A stretch of 8,540 nucleotides of DNA from Tannerellaceae bacterium (GTDB taxonomy: Bacteria; Bacteroidota; Bacteroidia; Bacteroidales; Tannerellaceae): positions 1-8,540 of the forward strand of contig JAISCM010000002.1 in NCBI GenBank assembly GCA_031265595.1, in the 5' to 3' direction. Both the position numbers and the translations under genes were made by a program. Under the pieces are notes generated by a model. That model was not told the DNA's origin. It ran no database searches and was given only the letters and a program-made list of their open reading frames with translations. Below are positions 1 through 6,609 of this stretch, one piece after another. Positions within the stretch are counted from its first letter, which is position 1, and each line of letters opens with the position of its first letter.

Positions 1-38
1 TGGAAAAACGTTTCCTCTGAAAAACCAGCTACTTGTTT

Positions 39-767
39 ATGGCAAAACTATTCGTTGTACCCACCCCCGTAGGAAATCTGGAAGATATGACCTTCCGGGC
101 CATCCGCATCTTAAAAGAAGCGGATTTGATCCTGGCCGAAGATACCCGGACAACGGGCGTTTTATTAAAACATTTCGGGATACAAAACAAAATGATATCG
201 CACCATAAATTCAATGAACATAAGACGGTGGGACAACTGGCTATGCGTATCCTGGGCGGAGAAACCATCGCTTTGGTTTCCGACGCCGGCACGCCTTCTA
301 TCTCCGATCCGGGCTTTATGCTGGTGCGCGAATGTATCAGGCTACATATAGATGTGGAGTGTCTGCCGGGAGCTACCGCCTTCGTACCGGCCTTAGTCGT
401 TTCGGGCCTGCCGAATGACAGGTTTTGCTTTGAAGGCTTCCTGCCCCCGAAGAAGGGACGCCAAACGCGATTGAAAGAACTATCCGCAGAAAGCCGTACG
501 ATCATCTGCTACGAATCGCCCCACCGGCTGGTAAGAACACTTGAACAATTCGGCGAATACCTCGGAAACGAAAGGCAGGTAGCTGTCTCGCGCGAAATAT
601 CAAAGATATATGAAGAAACGGTGAGAGGAACAATCGACGAGGCGCTTACGCATTTTAAAATGAACGAACCGAAAGGGGAAATTGTTATTATACTGGAAGG
701 CCTGAAAGAAGACAAAAAAGGGGTTACAGAAAAAAATAAGTTTTTAATTAAAACAAACAGGACATGA
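39..767 (+). CDS. rsmI: 16S rRNA (cytidine(1402)-2'-O)-methyltransferase RsmI
   Basis: This is the SAM-dependent tetrapyrrole-methylase-fold enzyme that 2'-O-methylates C1402 in the decoding centre of 16S rRNA, acting in the cytoplasm. Family motifs visible in the 242-aa product are PTPVGNL at residues 8-14, AEDTRTT shortly after, SDAGTP at 81-86 followed by SDPG, LPGATA before the FEGFLP segment, and YESPHRL at 158-164. I start at the ATG at 39, giving MAKLFVVPTPVGN. A TTG at 33 is in frame but adds only two residues and does not improve the match. The protein is shorter than the 286-aa E. coli enzyme, as I would expect for Bacteroidetes forms. Its stop overlaps the next start by 4 bases (ATGA), suggesting translational coupling. 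The promoter is not in the 38 bases available upstream. Identity is very secure. Confidence 0.96.
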   Translation: MAKLFVVPTPVGNLEDMTFRAIRILKEADLILAEDTRTTGVLLKHFGIQNKMISHHKFNEHKTVGQLAMRILGGETIALVSDAGTPSISDPGFMLVRECIRLHIDVECLPGATAFVPALVVSGLPNDRFCFEGFLPPKKGRQTRLKELSAESRTIICYESPHRLVRTLEQFGEYLGNERQVAVSREISKIYEETVRGTIDEALTHFKMNEPKGEIVIILEGLKEDKKGVTEKNKFLIKTNRT

Positions 768-1636
768 AAAAGGTATTATTGATTTGTATCAGCGCAGTCT
801 TAGCAACATCCTGCGCCCAGCACTCGGCGGAACGGCAAAAGCTGCAAGCCGAAAACGATTCACTGAAAATAGAAAATGCGAAGAATGTGTCGGAAATGAA
901 TGATATGTTGTCTATTCTGAATGATATTGAAGCCGATTTCCAATCCATTCGCGATGCGGAAAACTATTTAACGATCCAACAACAAAAAGACGGAGAATTA
1001 GCGCTCAATACCAAAGAGCAAATGAAACAAAACATGGAACTGATCCGTGAAACGCTTAAAAAGAACAAAGAACAACTCGCTCAACTGGAAGACAAGTTGA
1101 AGAAAAGCAACGTACAATCATCTTCTTTACGAAAAACGATCGACCGCCTGACAGCCGAATTAGACCAGAAAGCCAATATGATCATGGCCTTGCAGGAAGA
1201 TCTGGCTAAAAAGAATGTCCGGATTAAAGAACTGGACGATATGGTGGTATCGCTGAATGAAAACATAGAAGACCTGGCAGCAACCAGCGCCGTACAATCC
1301 GAAAAGCTGAGAGAGCAAGACAGAGCGCTGAACACGGCTTACTATTGTTTCGGCACAGCGAAAGAACTGAAAAATCAGAAAATACTTTCAGGCGGAGGAT
1401 TATTCGCCAAATCAAAGGTGCTGCAAGAAGACTTCAACCGGGATTATTTCATCTCTATTGACATTCGCGAAGTAACGGAAATAGCCTTGTTTACGAGTAA
1501 GGCCAAACTGAAATCCAATCATCCCGAAGGCTCTTACGCGTTCCTGAAAGACGGAGAGGGTAATATTACGTTTAAGATCAACGACGTCAAATCATTCTGG
1601 AGCTTAGGTAAATTCCTGGTGATTGAAGTATCCTGA
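764..1636 (+). CDS. Coiled-coil lipoprotein, possible Cbp1-type adhesin family
   Basis: The 290-aa product starts with a lipoprotein signal: MKK, a hydrophobic core, then LATSC with the lipidated cysteine at residue 17. Residues after the cysteine (AQHSAER) lack the acidic cluster of the Bacteroidetes surface-export signal, so a periplasm-facing outer-membrane anchor is as likely as surface display (inference). Residues about 22-190 are rich in K, E, Q, L and N with heptad-like spacing and look like a long coiled coil. The last 100 residues form a compact, coiled-coil-free domain beginning around NTAYYCFGTAKEL and containing SGGGLF. The layout resembles proteins annotated in Bacteroidetes as Cbp1-family collagen-binding adhesins; I recall this only from family knowledge, and the function is not shown here. 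One D-S-L triplet at 32-34 fits the Bacteroides O-glycosylation motif D(S/T)(A/I/L/V/M/T). The gene overlaps rsmI by 4 bases and the downstream HAD gene by 1 base. Confidence 0.85.
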   Translation: MKKVLLICISAVLATSCAQHSAERQKLQAENDSLKIENAKNVSEMNDMLSILNDIEADFQSIRDAENYLTIQQQKDGELALNTKEQMKQNMELIRETLKKNKEQLAQLEDKLKKSNVQSSSLRKTIDRLTAELDQKANMIMALQEDLAKKNVRIKELDDMVVSLNENIEDLAATSAVQSEKLREQDRALNTAYYCFGTAKELKNQKILSGGGLFAKSKVLQEDFNRDYFISIDIREVTEIALFTSKAKLKSNHPEGSYAFLKDGEGNITFKINDVKSFWSLGKFLVIEVS

Positions 1637-2328
1637 TGAGATGTAAAAACCTCTTTATCGACCTGGACGATACCCTCTGGGATACGTACCATAACAACAA
1701 AGAATGCCTCAAAGAAATATATACCGATCATGGATTCAGCCGGTATTTCGATTCCTTTGAGGCATTCTATGATTATTATATGCCGAACAACCTGCGGCTA
1801 TGGGAGCAATACCGGAACCATGAGATAGACCGCCAGACACTGACAACAGAACGCTTTCGCCACGTCCTCCGGGTGAAAGGGATTGATGATAAAGAGCCGG
1901 CCTTGCAACTGAATCATGACTTTCTGGAACGTACCACCGTCAAGACCCGGCTCATACCGGGCGCTATCGACCTGTTGGCGTATTTACGCCCTTCGTATAA
2001 AATGTATATCCTTTCCAACGGATTCAGGGAAGTACAATTCAGAAAACTCTCTAATTCGGGATTAGCCCCTTACTTCCTGCGGATGATCCTTTCGGAAGAT
2101 GCCAATATACAGAAACCGCATAAGGAAATATTCGATTTCGCCTTGATCAACACAAACTCCCGCCGTTCCGAAACGCTGATGATAGGCGATAGCTGGGAGG
2201 CCGACGTTGCCGGCGCCCGTAATGCAGGGATAAGGCAGCTATGGTTTAACCCCGAAGGGCTTCCGGCAAAAGGCTTCACACCTACGTATACGGTACGCTC
2301 ATTAGCCGAAATTAAAGAGATATTGTAG
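1636..2328 (+). CDS. HAD-family hydrolase, YjjG-like pyrimidine nucleotidase
   Basis: A 230-aa cytoplasmic haloacid-dehalogenase-superfamily phosphatase with all four motifs. Motif I is DLDDT at residues 9-13 (nucleophile D9, acid/base D11). Motif II is LSNG at 126-129 (S127). The motif III lysine is K160 in QKPHKE. Motif IV is GDS at 184-186 with a second acid at D190. The segment between motifs I and II (about residues 15-105) is an alpha-helical cap, as in subclass C1. Length and motif spacing fit the YjjG branch (E. coli YjjG is about 225 aa), which dephosphorylates non-canonical pyrimidine nucleoside monophosphates. Substrate is inferred from family only; another small phosphate ester is possible. 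The ATG at 1636 shares its A with the preceding TGA stop, so translation is probably coupled. It is the last gene of the + strand run. Confidence 0.88.
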   Translation: MRCKNLFIDLDDTLWDTYHNNKECLKEIYTDHGFSRYFDSFEAFYDYYMPNNLRLWEQYRNHEIDRQTLTTERFRHVLRVKGIDDKEPALQLNHDFLERTTVKTRLIPGAIDLLAYLRPSYKMYILSNGFREVQFRKLSNSGLAPYFLRMILSEDANIQKPHKEIFDFALINTNSRRSETLMIGDSWEADVAGARNAGIRQLWFNPEGLPAKGFTPTYTVRSLAEIKEIL

Positions 2329-2329
2329 C

Positions 2330-3907
2330 TTAAAACTCCGATGTGAAATGGAATTTAATATCGGGGAAATCCTGCTGAGCCATCGTCAGTACATACGAAG
2401 AATCGGCTAAGTAAACATCCCGCCCTTCTTTATCCAAAGCCATATACTGCACTTTTCGCTTCTTAAAGTTCTCAAGCATCTCTGCATTGTCGCTTTCTAT
2501 CCAGCAAGCTTTGTGTAAACTGAGAGATTCCCATTTACATTGCGCGCCGTATTCGTGCAAAAGGCGGTATTGGATCACTTCAAACTGTAGCTGGCCTACC
2601 GTTCCGATAATCTTACGGCCATTAAACCGGTTTGTAAACAATTGGGCAACTCCCTCGTCCATTAACTGCTCGATACCTTTGTTTAACTGTTTGGCTTTCA
2701 TCGGATCGGCATTCTCTATATACTTGAACATCTCGGGCGAGAAGCTGGGCAATCCTTTAAAGTGAAGATTCTCGCCAGCCGTTAAGGTATCGCCGATCGT
2801 AAAGTTTCCGGTATCGGGTAGGCCGATGATGTCTCCTGCATAAGCTTCATCCACCACCTCCTTTTTCTGTGCCATAAAAGCTGTCGGGCTGCTAAAGCGC
2901 ATCATTTTATCAAAACGCACATGCTTGTAGTTCGCATTCCGCTCGAATCTGCCCGAACATATCTTTACAAAGGCGATGCAGCTCCGGTGATTCGGGTCCA
3001 TATTGGCATGGATCTTAAAGATAAAACCGGTAAAGTTCTCTTCTTCCGGCTCAACCATTCGTTCCAAAGCCTGTACCGGACGAGGCGAAGGGGCTATCCG
3101 GATAAAGCAGTCCAGCAATTCTTTCACCCCGAAATTATTCAATGCTGAACCGAAGAATACCGGAGCAATATCTCCTTTCAGATACGTATCCACATCAAAT
3201 ACAGGATATACGCCTTCTATCAATTCCAGGTCTTCCCGTAGCTTTGCCGCCAAAGGGGCGTCTATATGTTTTTCAAGTTCGGGGCTGTTCACCTCTTTAA
3301 ACTCAATGCTCTCCGTTACGTATTGCTTGCTCGGCGTATAGAGATCCAGCTTCTTTTCATAGATATTATATACGCCTTTGAAGCGTTGCCCCATATCAAT
3401 CGGCCAGCTTAGCGGGCGAACCTTTATCTGTAGCTCCTCTTCTACTTCATCCAGGAGGTCGAACGGGTCTTTCCCGTCCCTGTCGAGTTTATTGATAAAC
3501 ACAATCACCGGCGTTTTGCGCATGCGGCAAACTTCCATCAGTTTACGGGTTTGCGCTTCTACGCCTTTGGCCGCATCAATAACGATGATCACACTATCCA
3601 CCGCCGTTAATGTACGGAATGTATCTTCGGCAAAATCCTGGTGGCCGGGGGTATCCAGGATGTTTATTTTATGTCCGGCATAATCGAACGCCATAACAGA
3701 AGTAGCTACCGAGATGCCGCGCTGCTTCTCTATCTCCATCCAGTCGGACGTAGCCGTTTTCTTTATCTTGTTGGACTTGACGGCGCCGGCTACATGAATG
3801 GCGCCTCCGAATAACAATAATTTCTCAGTTAATGTTGTTTTACCCGCATCCGGGTGACTTACAATAGCAAACGTTCTTCTCCTTCTTATTTCCTCAGCAT
3901 ATCCCAT
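2330..3907 (-). CDS. prfC: Peptide chain release factor 3 (RF3)
   Basis: RF3 is the translational GTPase that recycles RF1/RF2 from the ribosome after peptide release. The 525-aa product has the RF3-type P-loop SHPDAGKT at residues 17-24, the conserved region around QRGIS (switch I) at about 62-66, DTPGHQDF at 85-92 and NKLD at 139-142, followed by the RF3-specific middle and C-terminal domains ([28 protein letters not shown], and the C-terminus FHFTSEF). I choose the ATG at 3907 ([13 protein letters not shown]). An in-frame TTG at 3919 would add four residues and overlap the upstream stop, but the ATG gives the usual short lead before the conserved RRRTFAI. It sits 8 bases after rmlD and is last in the - strand unit. 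Its stop is one base from the stop of the converging HAD gene. Length is normal for the family. Confidence 0.97.
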   Translation of the reverse strand: MGYAEEIRRRRTFAIVSHPDAGKTTLTEKLLLFGGAIHVAGAVKSNKIKKTATSDWMEIEKQRGISVATSVMAFDYAGHKINILDTPGHQDFAEDTFRTLTAVDSVIIVIDAAKGVEAQTRKLMEVCRMRKTPVIVFINKLDRDGKDPFDLLDEVEEELQIKVRPLSWPIDMGQRFKGVYNIYEKKLDLYTPSKQYVTESIEFKEVNSPELEKHIDAPLAAKLREDLELIEGVYPVFDVDTYLKGDIAPVFFGSALNNFGVKELLDCFIRIAPSPRPVQALERMVEPEEENFTGFIFKIHANMDPNHRSCIAFVKICSGRFERNANYKHVRFDKMMRFSSPTAFMAQKKEVVDEAYAGDIIGLPDTGNFTIGDTLTAGENLHFKGLPSFSPEMFKYIENADPMKAKQLNKGIEQLMDEGVAQLFTNRFNGRKIIGTVGQLQFEVIQYRLLHEYGAQCKWESLSLHKACWIESDNAEMLENFKKRKVQYMALDKEGRDVYLADSSYVLTMAQQDFPDIKFHFTSEF

Positions 3908-3915
3908 ATCTGTTG

Positions 3916-4782
3916 TCAATCATTTAGCCTGACGATCATTCGTCTCAGGCTCTCTTCCCAGTGCGGGATTGTTAAACCATATTTCTTTTTTATCTTTCCT
4001 TTATTCAATACGCTATATTGCGGGCGTATGGCGCGGGTGGGGTAGTCTTTCGTATCAATGGGGGATACCTTGCAGGCAAGATGTTTCAGCTCAATTATTT
4101 TCAATGCAAAATCATACCAGCTACATACGCCCTCGTTGGAATAATGATAGGTGCCGCGAATGAACTCTTGTTTCTCCGAATAATCAATAATAAACAAGAT
4201 AGCCGATGCTAAATCGCCGGAATAGGTAGGGGTGCCGATCTGATCGGATACAACATTCAGCCTGTCGCGCTCTTTCCCTAAGCGAAGCATCGTCTTTACA
4301 AAATTAGTTCCAAACTCGGAATACAACCAGGCTGTACGGATAATAACAGCATCGGGGCAAACCGCCTTTAAGATAAGCTCGCCTTCATGCTTGCTTCTTC
4401 CGTAAGCAGACGCCGGGCAGGTATAATCGGATTCAATGTATGGAATACTGTTTGTGCCATCAAATACATAATCGGTAGATATATGTATCACTTTGGCTTT
4501 TACTGCCGAAGCCGCCTCGCCTAAGTTGCGTACAGCATCCCGGTTGATGGTTAAGCACAATACCTCTTCGTCTTCCGCTTTGTCTACAGCCGTGTAAGCC
4601 GCACAATTCACTACATAGTCTACCTTATAGGCGGCCATGTAGTTCAGAAGAGCCTCTTTGTCGCAAATATCTACTATATCAACATCCGTAAAAAGAAACC
4701 GGTAATGCGGATAATGTTTAGACAACAAGCGAAGCGAATTACCTAACTGTCCGTTAGCTCCGGTTATCAAAATTGTTTTCAT
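3916..4782 (-). CDS. rfbD: dTDP-4-dehydrorhamnose reductase
   Basis: This is RmlD/RfbD, which catalyses the last step of dTDP-L-rhamnose synthesis by NAD(P)H-dependent reduction of dTDP-4-dehydro-L-rhamnose. The 288-aa product is an extended short-chain dehydrogenase. The Rossmann motif TGANGQLG is at residues 7-14, [12 protein letters not shown] at 59-70, STDYVFDG at 102-109, and the catalytic Y127-x3-K131 lies in [10 protein letters not shown]103/D104 complete the site at nearly the same numbering as Salmonella RmlD. RTAWLYS (149-155) and DQIGTPTY (180-187) are further hallmarks. The rmlA, rmlB and rmlC partners are not in this window, so the other three steps must be encoded elsewhere. It begins 6 bases after the DUF4924-like gene and ends 8 bases before prfC, consistent with one transcript. 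Confidence 0.95.
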   Translation of the reverse strand: MKTILITGANGQLGNSLRLLSKHYPHYRFLFTDVDIVDICDKEALLNYMAAYKVDYVVNCAAYTAVDKAEDEEVLCLTINRDAVRNLGEAASAVKAKVIHISTDYVFDGTNSIPYIESDYTCPASAYGRSKHEGELILKAVCPDAVIIRTAWLYSEFGTNFVKTMLRLGKERDRLNVVSDQIGTPTYSGDLASAILFIIDYSEKQEFIRGTYHYSNEGVCSWYDFALKIIELKHLACKVSPIDTKDYPTRAIRPQYSVLNKGKIKKKYGLTIPHWEESLRRMIVRLND

Positions 4783-4788
4783 CCTATA

Positions 4789-5337
4789 TCAATCGTCTAA
4801 ATGTAATTCACCTGTTACGTTTTCCTTATATTTCCCGGATAGTATGGCAAGGAACGAACTGATTTGCTTCATACCTTCCATTGTTTCGGGGCTCACTTCT
4901 TTGTGTTGCATGCGCAGCATCAGGTAGCCATAGAGCGCCGTAAAACAAGTCTCTACCTCCGGCGCCTCTTCTCCGCCCGATTTGGCGCGTAGCTGTACAA
5001 TATAAGGAAGCGTTTTATAATAAGCCGCTCCATAAACCATTTCTTTCGGCGACTTCAACAAGCGGAGATGAAGGTCTGTCAAGGCAATAATAACATTCCT
5101 GTTCAATTGGATATGCCCTTTCTCCATAACCCCTTCCGTCCGCATCATCTCTATCAGCTCTTCATACCACCGGGCTATTTCCTCCTTTACGTCGCCGGAT
5201 GAGCCATACCCGGAAATAACCGTTTGGCGGATAGCGTTCATATCAAAATGATTTGCGCGGATCATATCTTCAACCTGCCACATATACAGCAAATATTCGG
5301 CAATGTTTTCTTCTCTTTTCTGTCGAGCCACAATCAT
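4789..5337 (-). CDS. DUF4924-like conserved protein of unknown function
   Basis: A 182-aa soluble, mostly alpha-helical protein with no signal peptide or membrane segment and no recognisable catalytic motif. The sequence (IVARQKREENIAEYLLYMWQ at the start, QLNRNVIIALTDLHLRLLKSP in the middle, ETCFTALYGYLMLRM and KQISSFLAILSGKY near the end) matches my recollection of DUF4924, a family largely confined to Bacteroidetes; no function is known to me. I start at the ATG at 5337. A GTG at 5373 would add 12 residues that look unrelated to the family and would span the promoter-like box at 5342-5350. It is 45 bases from the acyltransferase stop and 6 bases from rmlD downstream. Co-transcription with rmlD and prfC is likely and says little about its role. 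Confidence 0.85.
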   Translation of the reverse strand: MIVARQKREENIAEYLLYMWQVEDMIRANHFDMNAIRQTVISGYGSSGDVKEEIARWYEELIEMMRTEGVMEKGHIQLNRNVIIALTDLHLRLLKSPKEMVYGAAYYKTLPYIVQLRAKSGGEEAPEVETCFTALYGYLMLRMQHKEVSPETMEGMKQISSFLAILSGKYKENVTGELHLDD

Positions 5338-5341
5338 GCGT

Positions 5342-5350
5342 GCAAAATTA
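5342..5350 (-). promoter_or_regulatory. Putative -7 box directly before the DUF4924-like gene
   Basis: Read on the - strand this is TAATTTTGC, matching the extended consensus TAnnTTTGC/T in full. A TG lies 20 bases upstream (5371-5372 on the complement), the usual place for the -33 element. The ATG of the DUF4924-like gene begins only four bases after the box, so the predicted transcription start falls on or next to the start codon and the mRNA would be leaderless or nearly so. If real, it lets DUF4924-rmlD-prfC be transcribed without the acyltransferase gene. Confidence 0.45.
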
Positions 5351-5382
5351 CATAAAATCCCCGGTATTTCCACTCCATCCCT

Positions 5383-6444
5383 CTATCGAATGCGATCCTT
5401 TATTTTAAGAAGCGGTTTTTCTATAAAGTGATAAGACAACGTGGCGGCCACTAATGATAATAGCATAGGCATAAAGCTCCTGTAAAGACCAACCGGCACA
5501 TAAGGGGCCACTACGGTGTTGATCCCGAAGCAGTGATAGATAGGATAATGGTACAGATACAACCCATAGCTTATCAGCCCCAGAGACGTCATTATGCGGG
5601 AAGAGAAGAACTTATGCATAATATTCCTCGGCTTATCTTCCAGATTCAACACCCATAAAAACAATAAAACCGAACCGAAAAACGAGCATACATAGAACAC
5701 CGGCTCGTAAGGCATAAACCGGGTGATAGAGAAAGCATTCAAAACGAAAAAGATGGCATAGCTTACAAATGACAAGGCTATTATCTTATTCATGCTCTTA
5801 TATTTCAAGCTTCTCATCCGGATTTCATTAATAGCAATAACAGCGCCTGCAATCAAAGAGATCAGCCTCGTATTTGTACTTATTCTCACCAGTACGTTTG
5901 CCGAATAAAACGAGAATAACACATAGAAGAGAGCGATCGAAACAAGACTAATAACCAGACAGTACTTATACCAATGCTTATTGATACTCTGTAGCGAGCA
6001 GAAGTATACGATGGCAGGCCACAACAGATAGAAATGCTCTTCAACAGCCAAAGACCAGGTATGGCGCATAGGCAGTGCGCCCAGATTAAAAGCAAAATAA
6101 TAATTAGATAGATAAAGGGCTACATACTGCAACCCATCCCACGAAATAAAAATACCGACCAATACAATTGACAGATAGTAAATAGGGAAAATCCTCAAAA
6201 ACCGTTTCAGGTAAAAGTTTTTGAAAGAAAACCGTCCTTTTTCTTTATCCCTGATCAGATTTCGTGTGATAAGGAAACCACTCAGCACAAAGAAGACATC
6301 AACAGCAGACGATGCAAGAAAAGATGTCCACGTAAAATATTTGAAATAAAATGCTATGACCGAATCTGTTATTTGTGGCAAGTGTCCCAATAATACGGCG
6401 AGTGCAGCGAATCCCCGTAAACCGCCTAATACCTCTATTTTCAT
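5383..6444 (-). CDS. OafA/YrhL-type membrane acyltransferase (acyltransferase 3 family)
   Basis: A 353-aa integral inner-membrane protein with about ten hydrophobic segments. It carries the acyltransferase-3 signatures: GLRGFAALAVLLGH with R10 and the catalytic H21, VDVFFVLSGFLI around 48-59, RFLRIFPIYY at 81-90, HTWSLAVEEHFYLLWP at 128-143, and the late GLISYGLYLYHYPI segment. The family transfers acetyl or other short acyl groups onto lipopolysaccharide, capsule, O-antigen or small glycosides across the membrane. There is no C-terminal SGNH domain, so this is the single-domain form. The acceptor cannot be read from sequence; rmlD two genes downstream makes a surface polysaccharide plausible but unproven. 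It starts at the ATG at 6444, about 40 bases from a -7-like box of its own. Confidence 0.93.
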   Translation of the reverse strand: MKIEVLGGLRGFAALAVLLGHLPQITDSVIAFYFKYFTWTSFLASSAVDVFFVLSGFLITRNLIRDKEKGRFSFKNFYLKRFLRIFPIYYLSIVLVGIFISWDGLQYVALYLSNYYFAFNLGALPMRHTWSLAVEEHFYLLWPAIVYFCSLQSINKHWYKYCLVISLVSIALFYVLFSFYSANVLVRISTNTRLISLIAGAVIAINEIRMRSLKYKSMNKIIALSFVSYAIFFVLNAFSITRFMPYEPVFYVCSFFGSVLLFLWVLNLEDKPRNIMHKFFSSRIMTSLGLISYGLYLYHYPIYHCFGINTVVAPYVPVGLYRSFMPMLLSLVAATLSYHFIEKPLLKIKDRIR

Positions 6445-6489
6445 AAAATGTCTATGTCGTCTTGCTTATGTTAAATTTTTATCCCTCCA

Positions 6490-6497
6490 CAAATATA
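6490..6497 (-). promoter_or_regulatory. Putative Bacteroidetes -7 box for the acyltransferase gene
   Basis: Read on the - strand this is TATATTTG, an exact match to TAnnTTTG. Transcription would begin near 6484, giving a leader of about 40 bases to the ATG at 6444. The -33 element is weak: only a TG dinucleotide (6519-6520 on the complement) lies at a 21-base spacing. With the box for the GH97 gene it makes a divergent promoter region of 165 bases in which the two boxes are about 65 bases apart. Confidence 0.45.
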
Positions 6498-6561
6498 TGG
6501 ATTTTTTTTCAGGAAATGCACGCCTCTTGCAAGCAAACAGGGAGAAACCGGAGAAAAATAC

Positions 6562-6569
6562 TATCTTTG
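6562..6569 (+). promoter_or_regulatory. Putative Bacteroidetes -7 box for the GH97 gene
   Basis: TATCTTTG matches the Bacteroidetes primary-sigma -7 consensus TAnnTTTG exactly. A start of transcription five to seven bases downstream would leave an AT-rich leader of about 35 bases before the ATG at 6610, which is usual in this group. No good TTTG is seen at the -33 position (bases about 6537-6542 read ACAGGG), so the call rests on the -7 box and its position. Nothing resembling an operator or riboswitch is apparent. Confidence 0.45.
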
Positions 6570-6609
6570 AGGCGTTGAAGAAACGATAACCTATATCAAT
6601 AATAAGATT

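Noticed and set aside
2..15. Short inverted repeat GGAAA-N4-TTTCC just upstream of rsmI.
   Set aside because: The stem is five pairs, AT-rich and not followed by a T run, and only 38 bases of upstream sequence are visible. It is not enough to call a terminator or operator.
29..505. Long open frame on the - strand opposite rsmI.
   Set aside because: It is the antisense shadow of a secure rsmI gene and its translation resembles no family known to me.
2252..2268. GC-rich imperfect palindrome near the end of the HAD gene, considered as a terminator.
   Set aside because: The loop would be about two bases and no T run follows, so it does not form a credible intrinsic terminator.
3908..3919. TTG start for prfC at 3919 overlapping the rmlD stop.
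   Set aside because: The ATG at 3907 gives the expected N-terminal length before RRRTFAI; the TTG form adds four residues with no family support.
6356..6589. A 77-codon + strand frame spanning the acyltransferase start and the divergent promoter region.
   Set aside because: Half of it is antisense to the conserved N-terminus of the acyltransferase, the rest runs through an AT-rich promoter region, and the composition is not protein-like.
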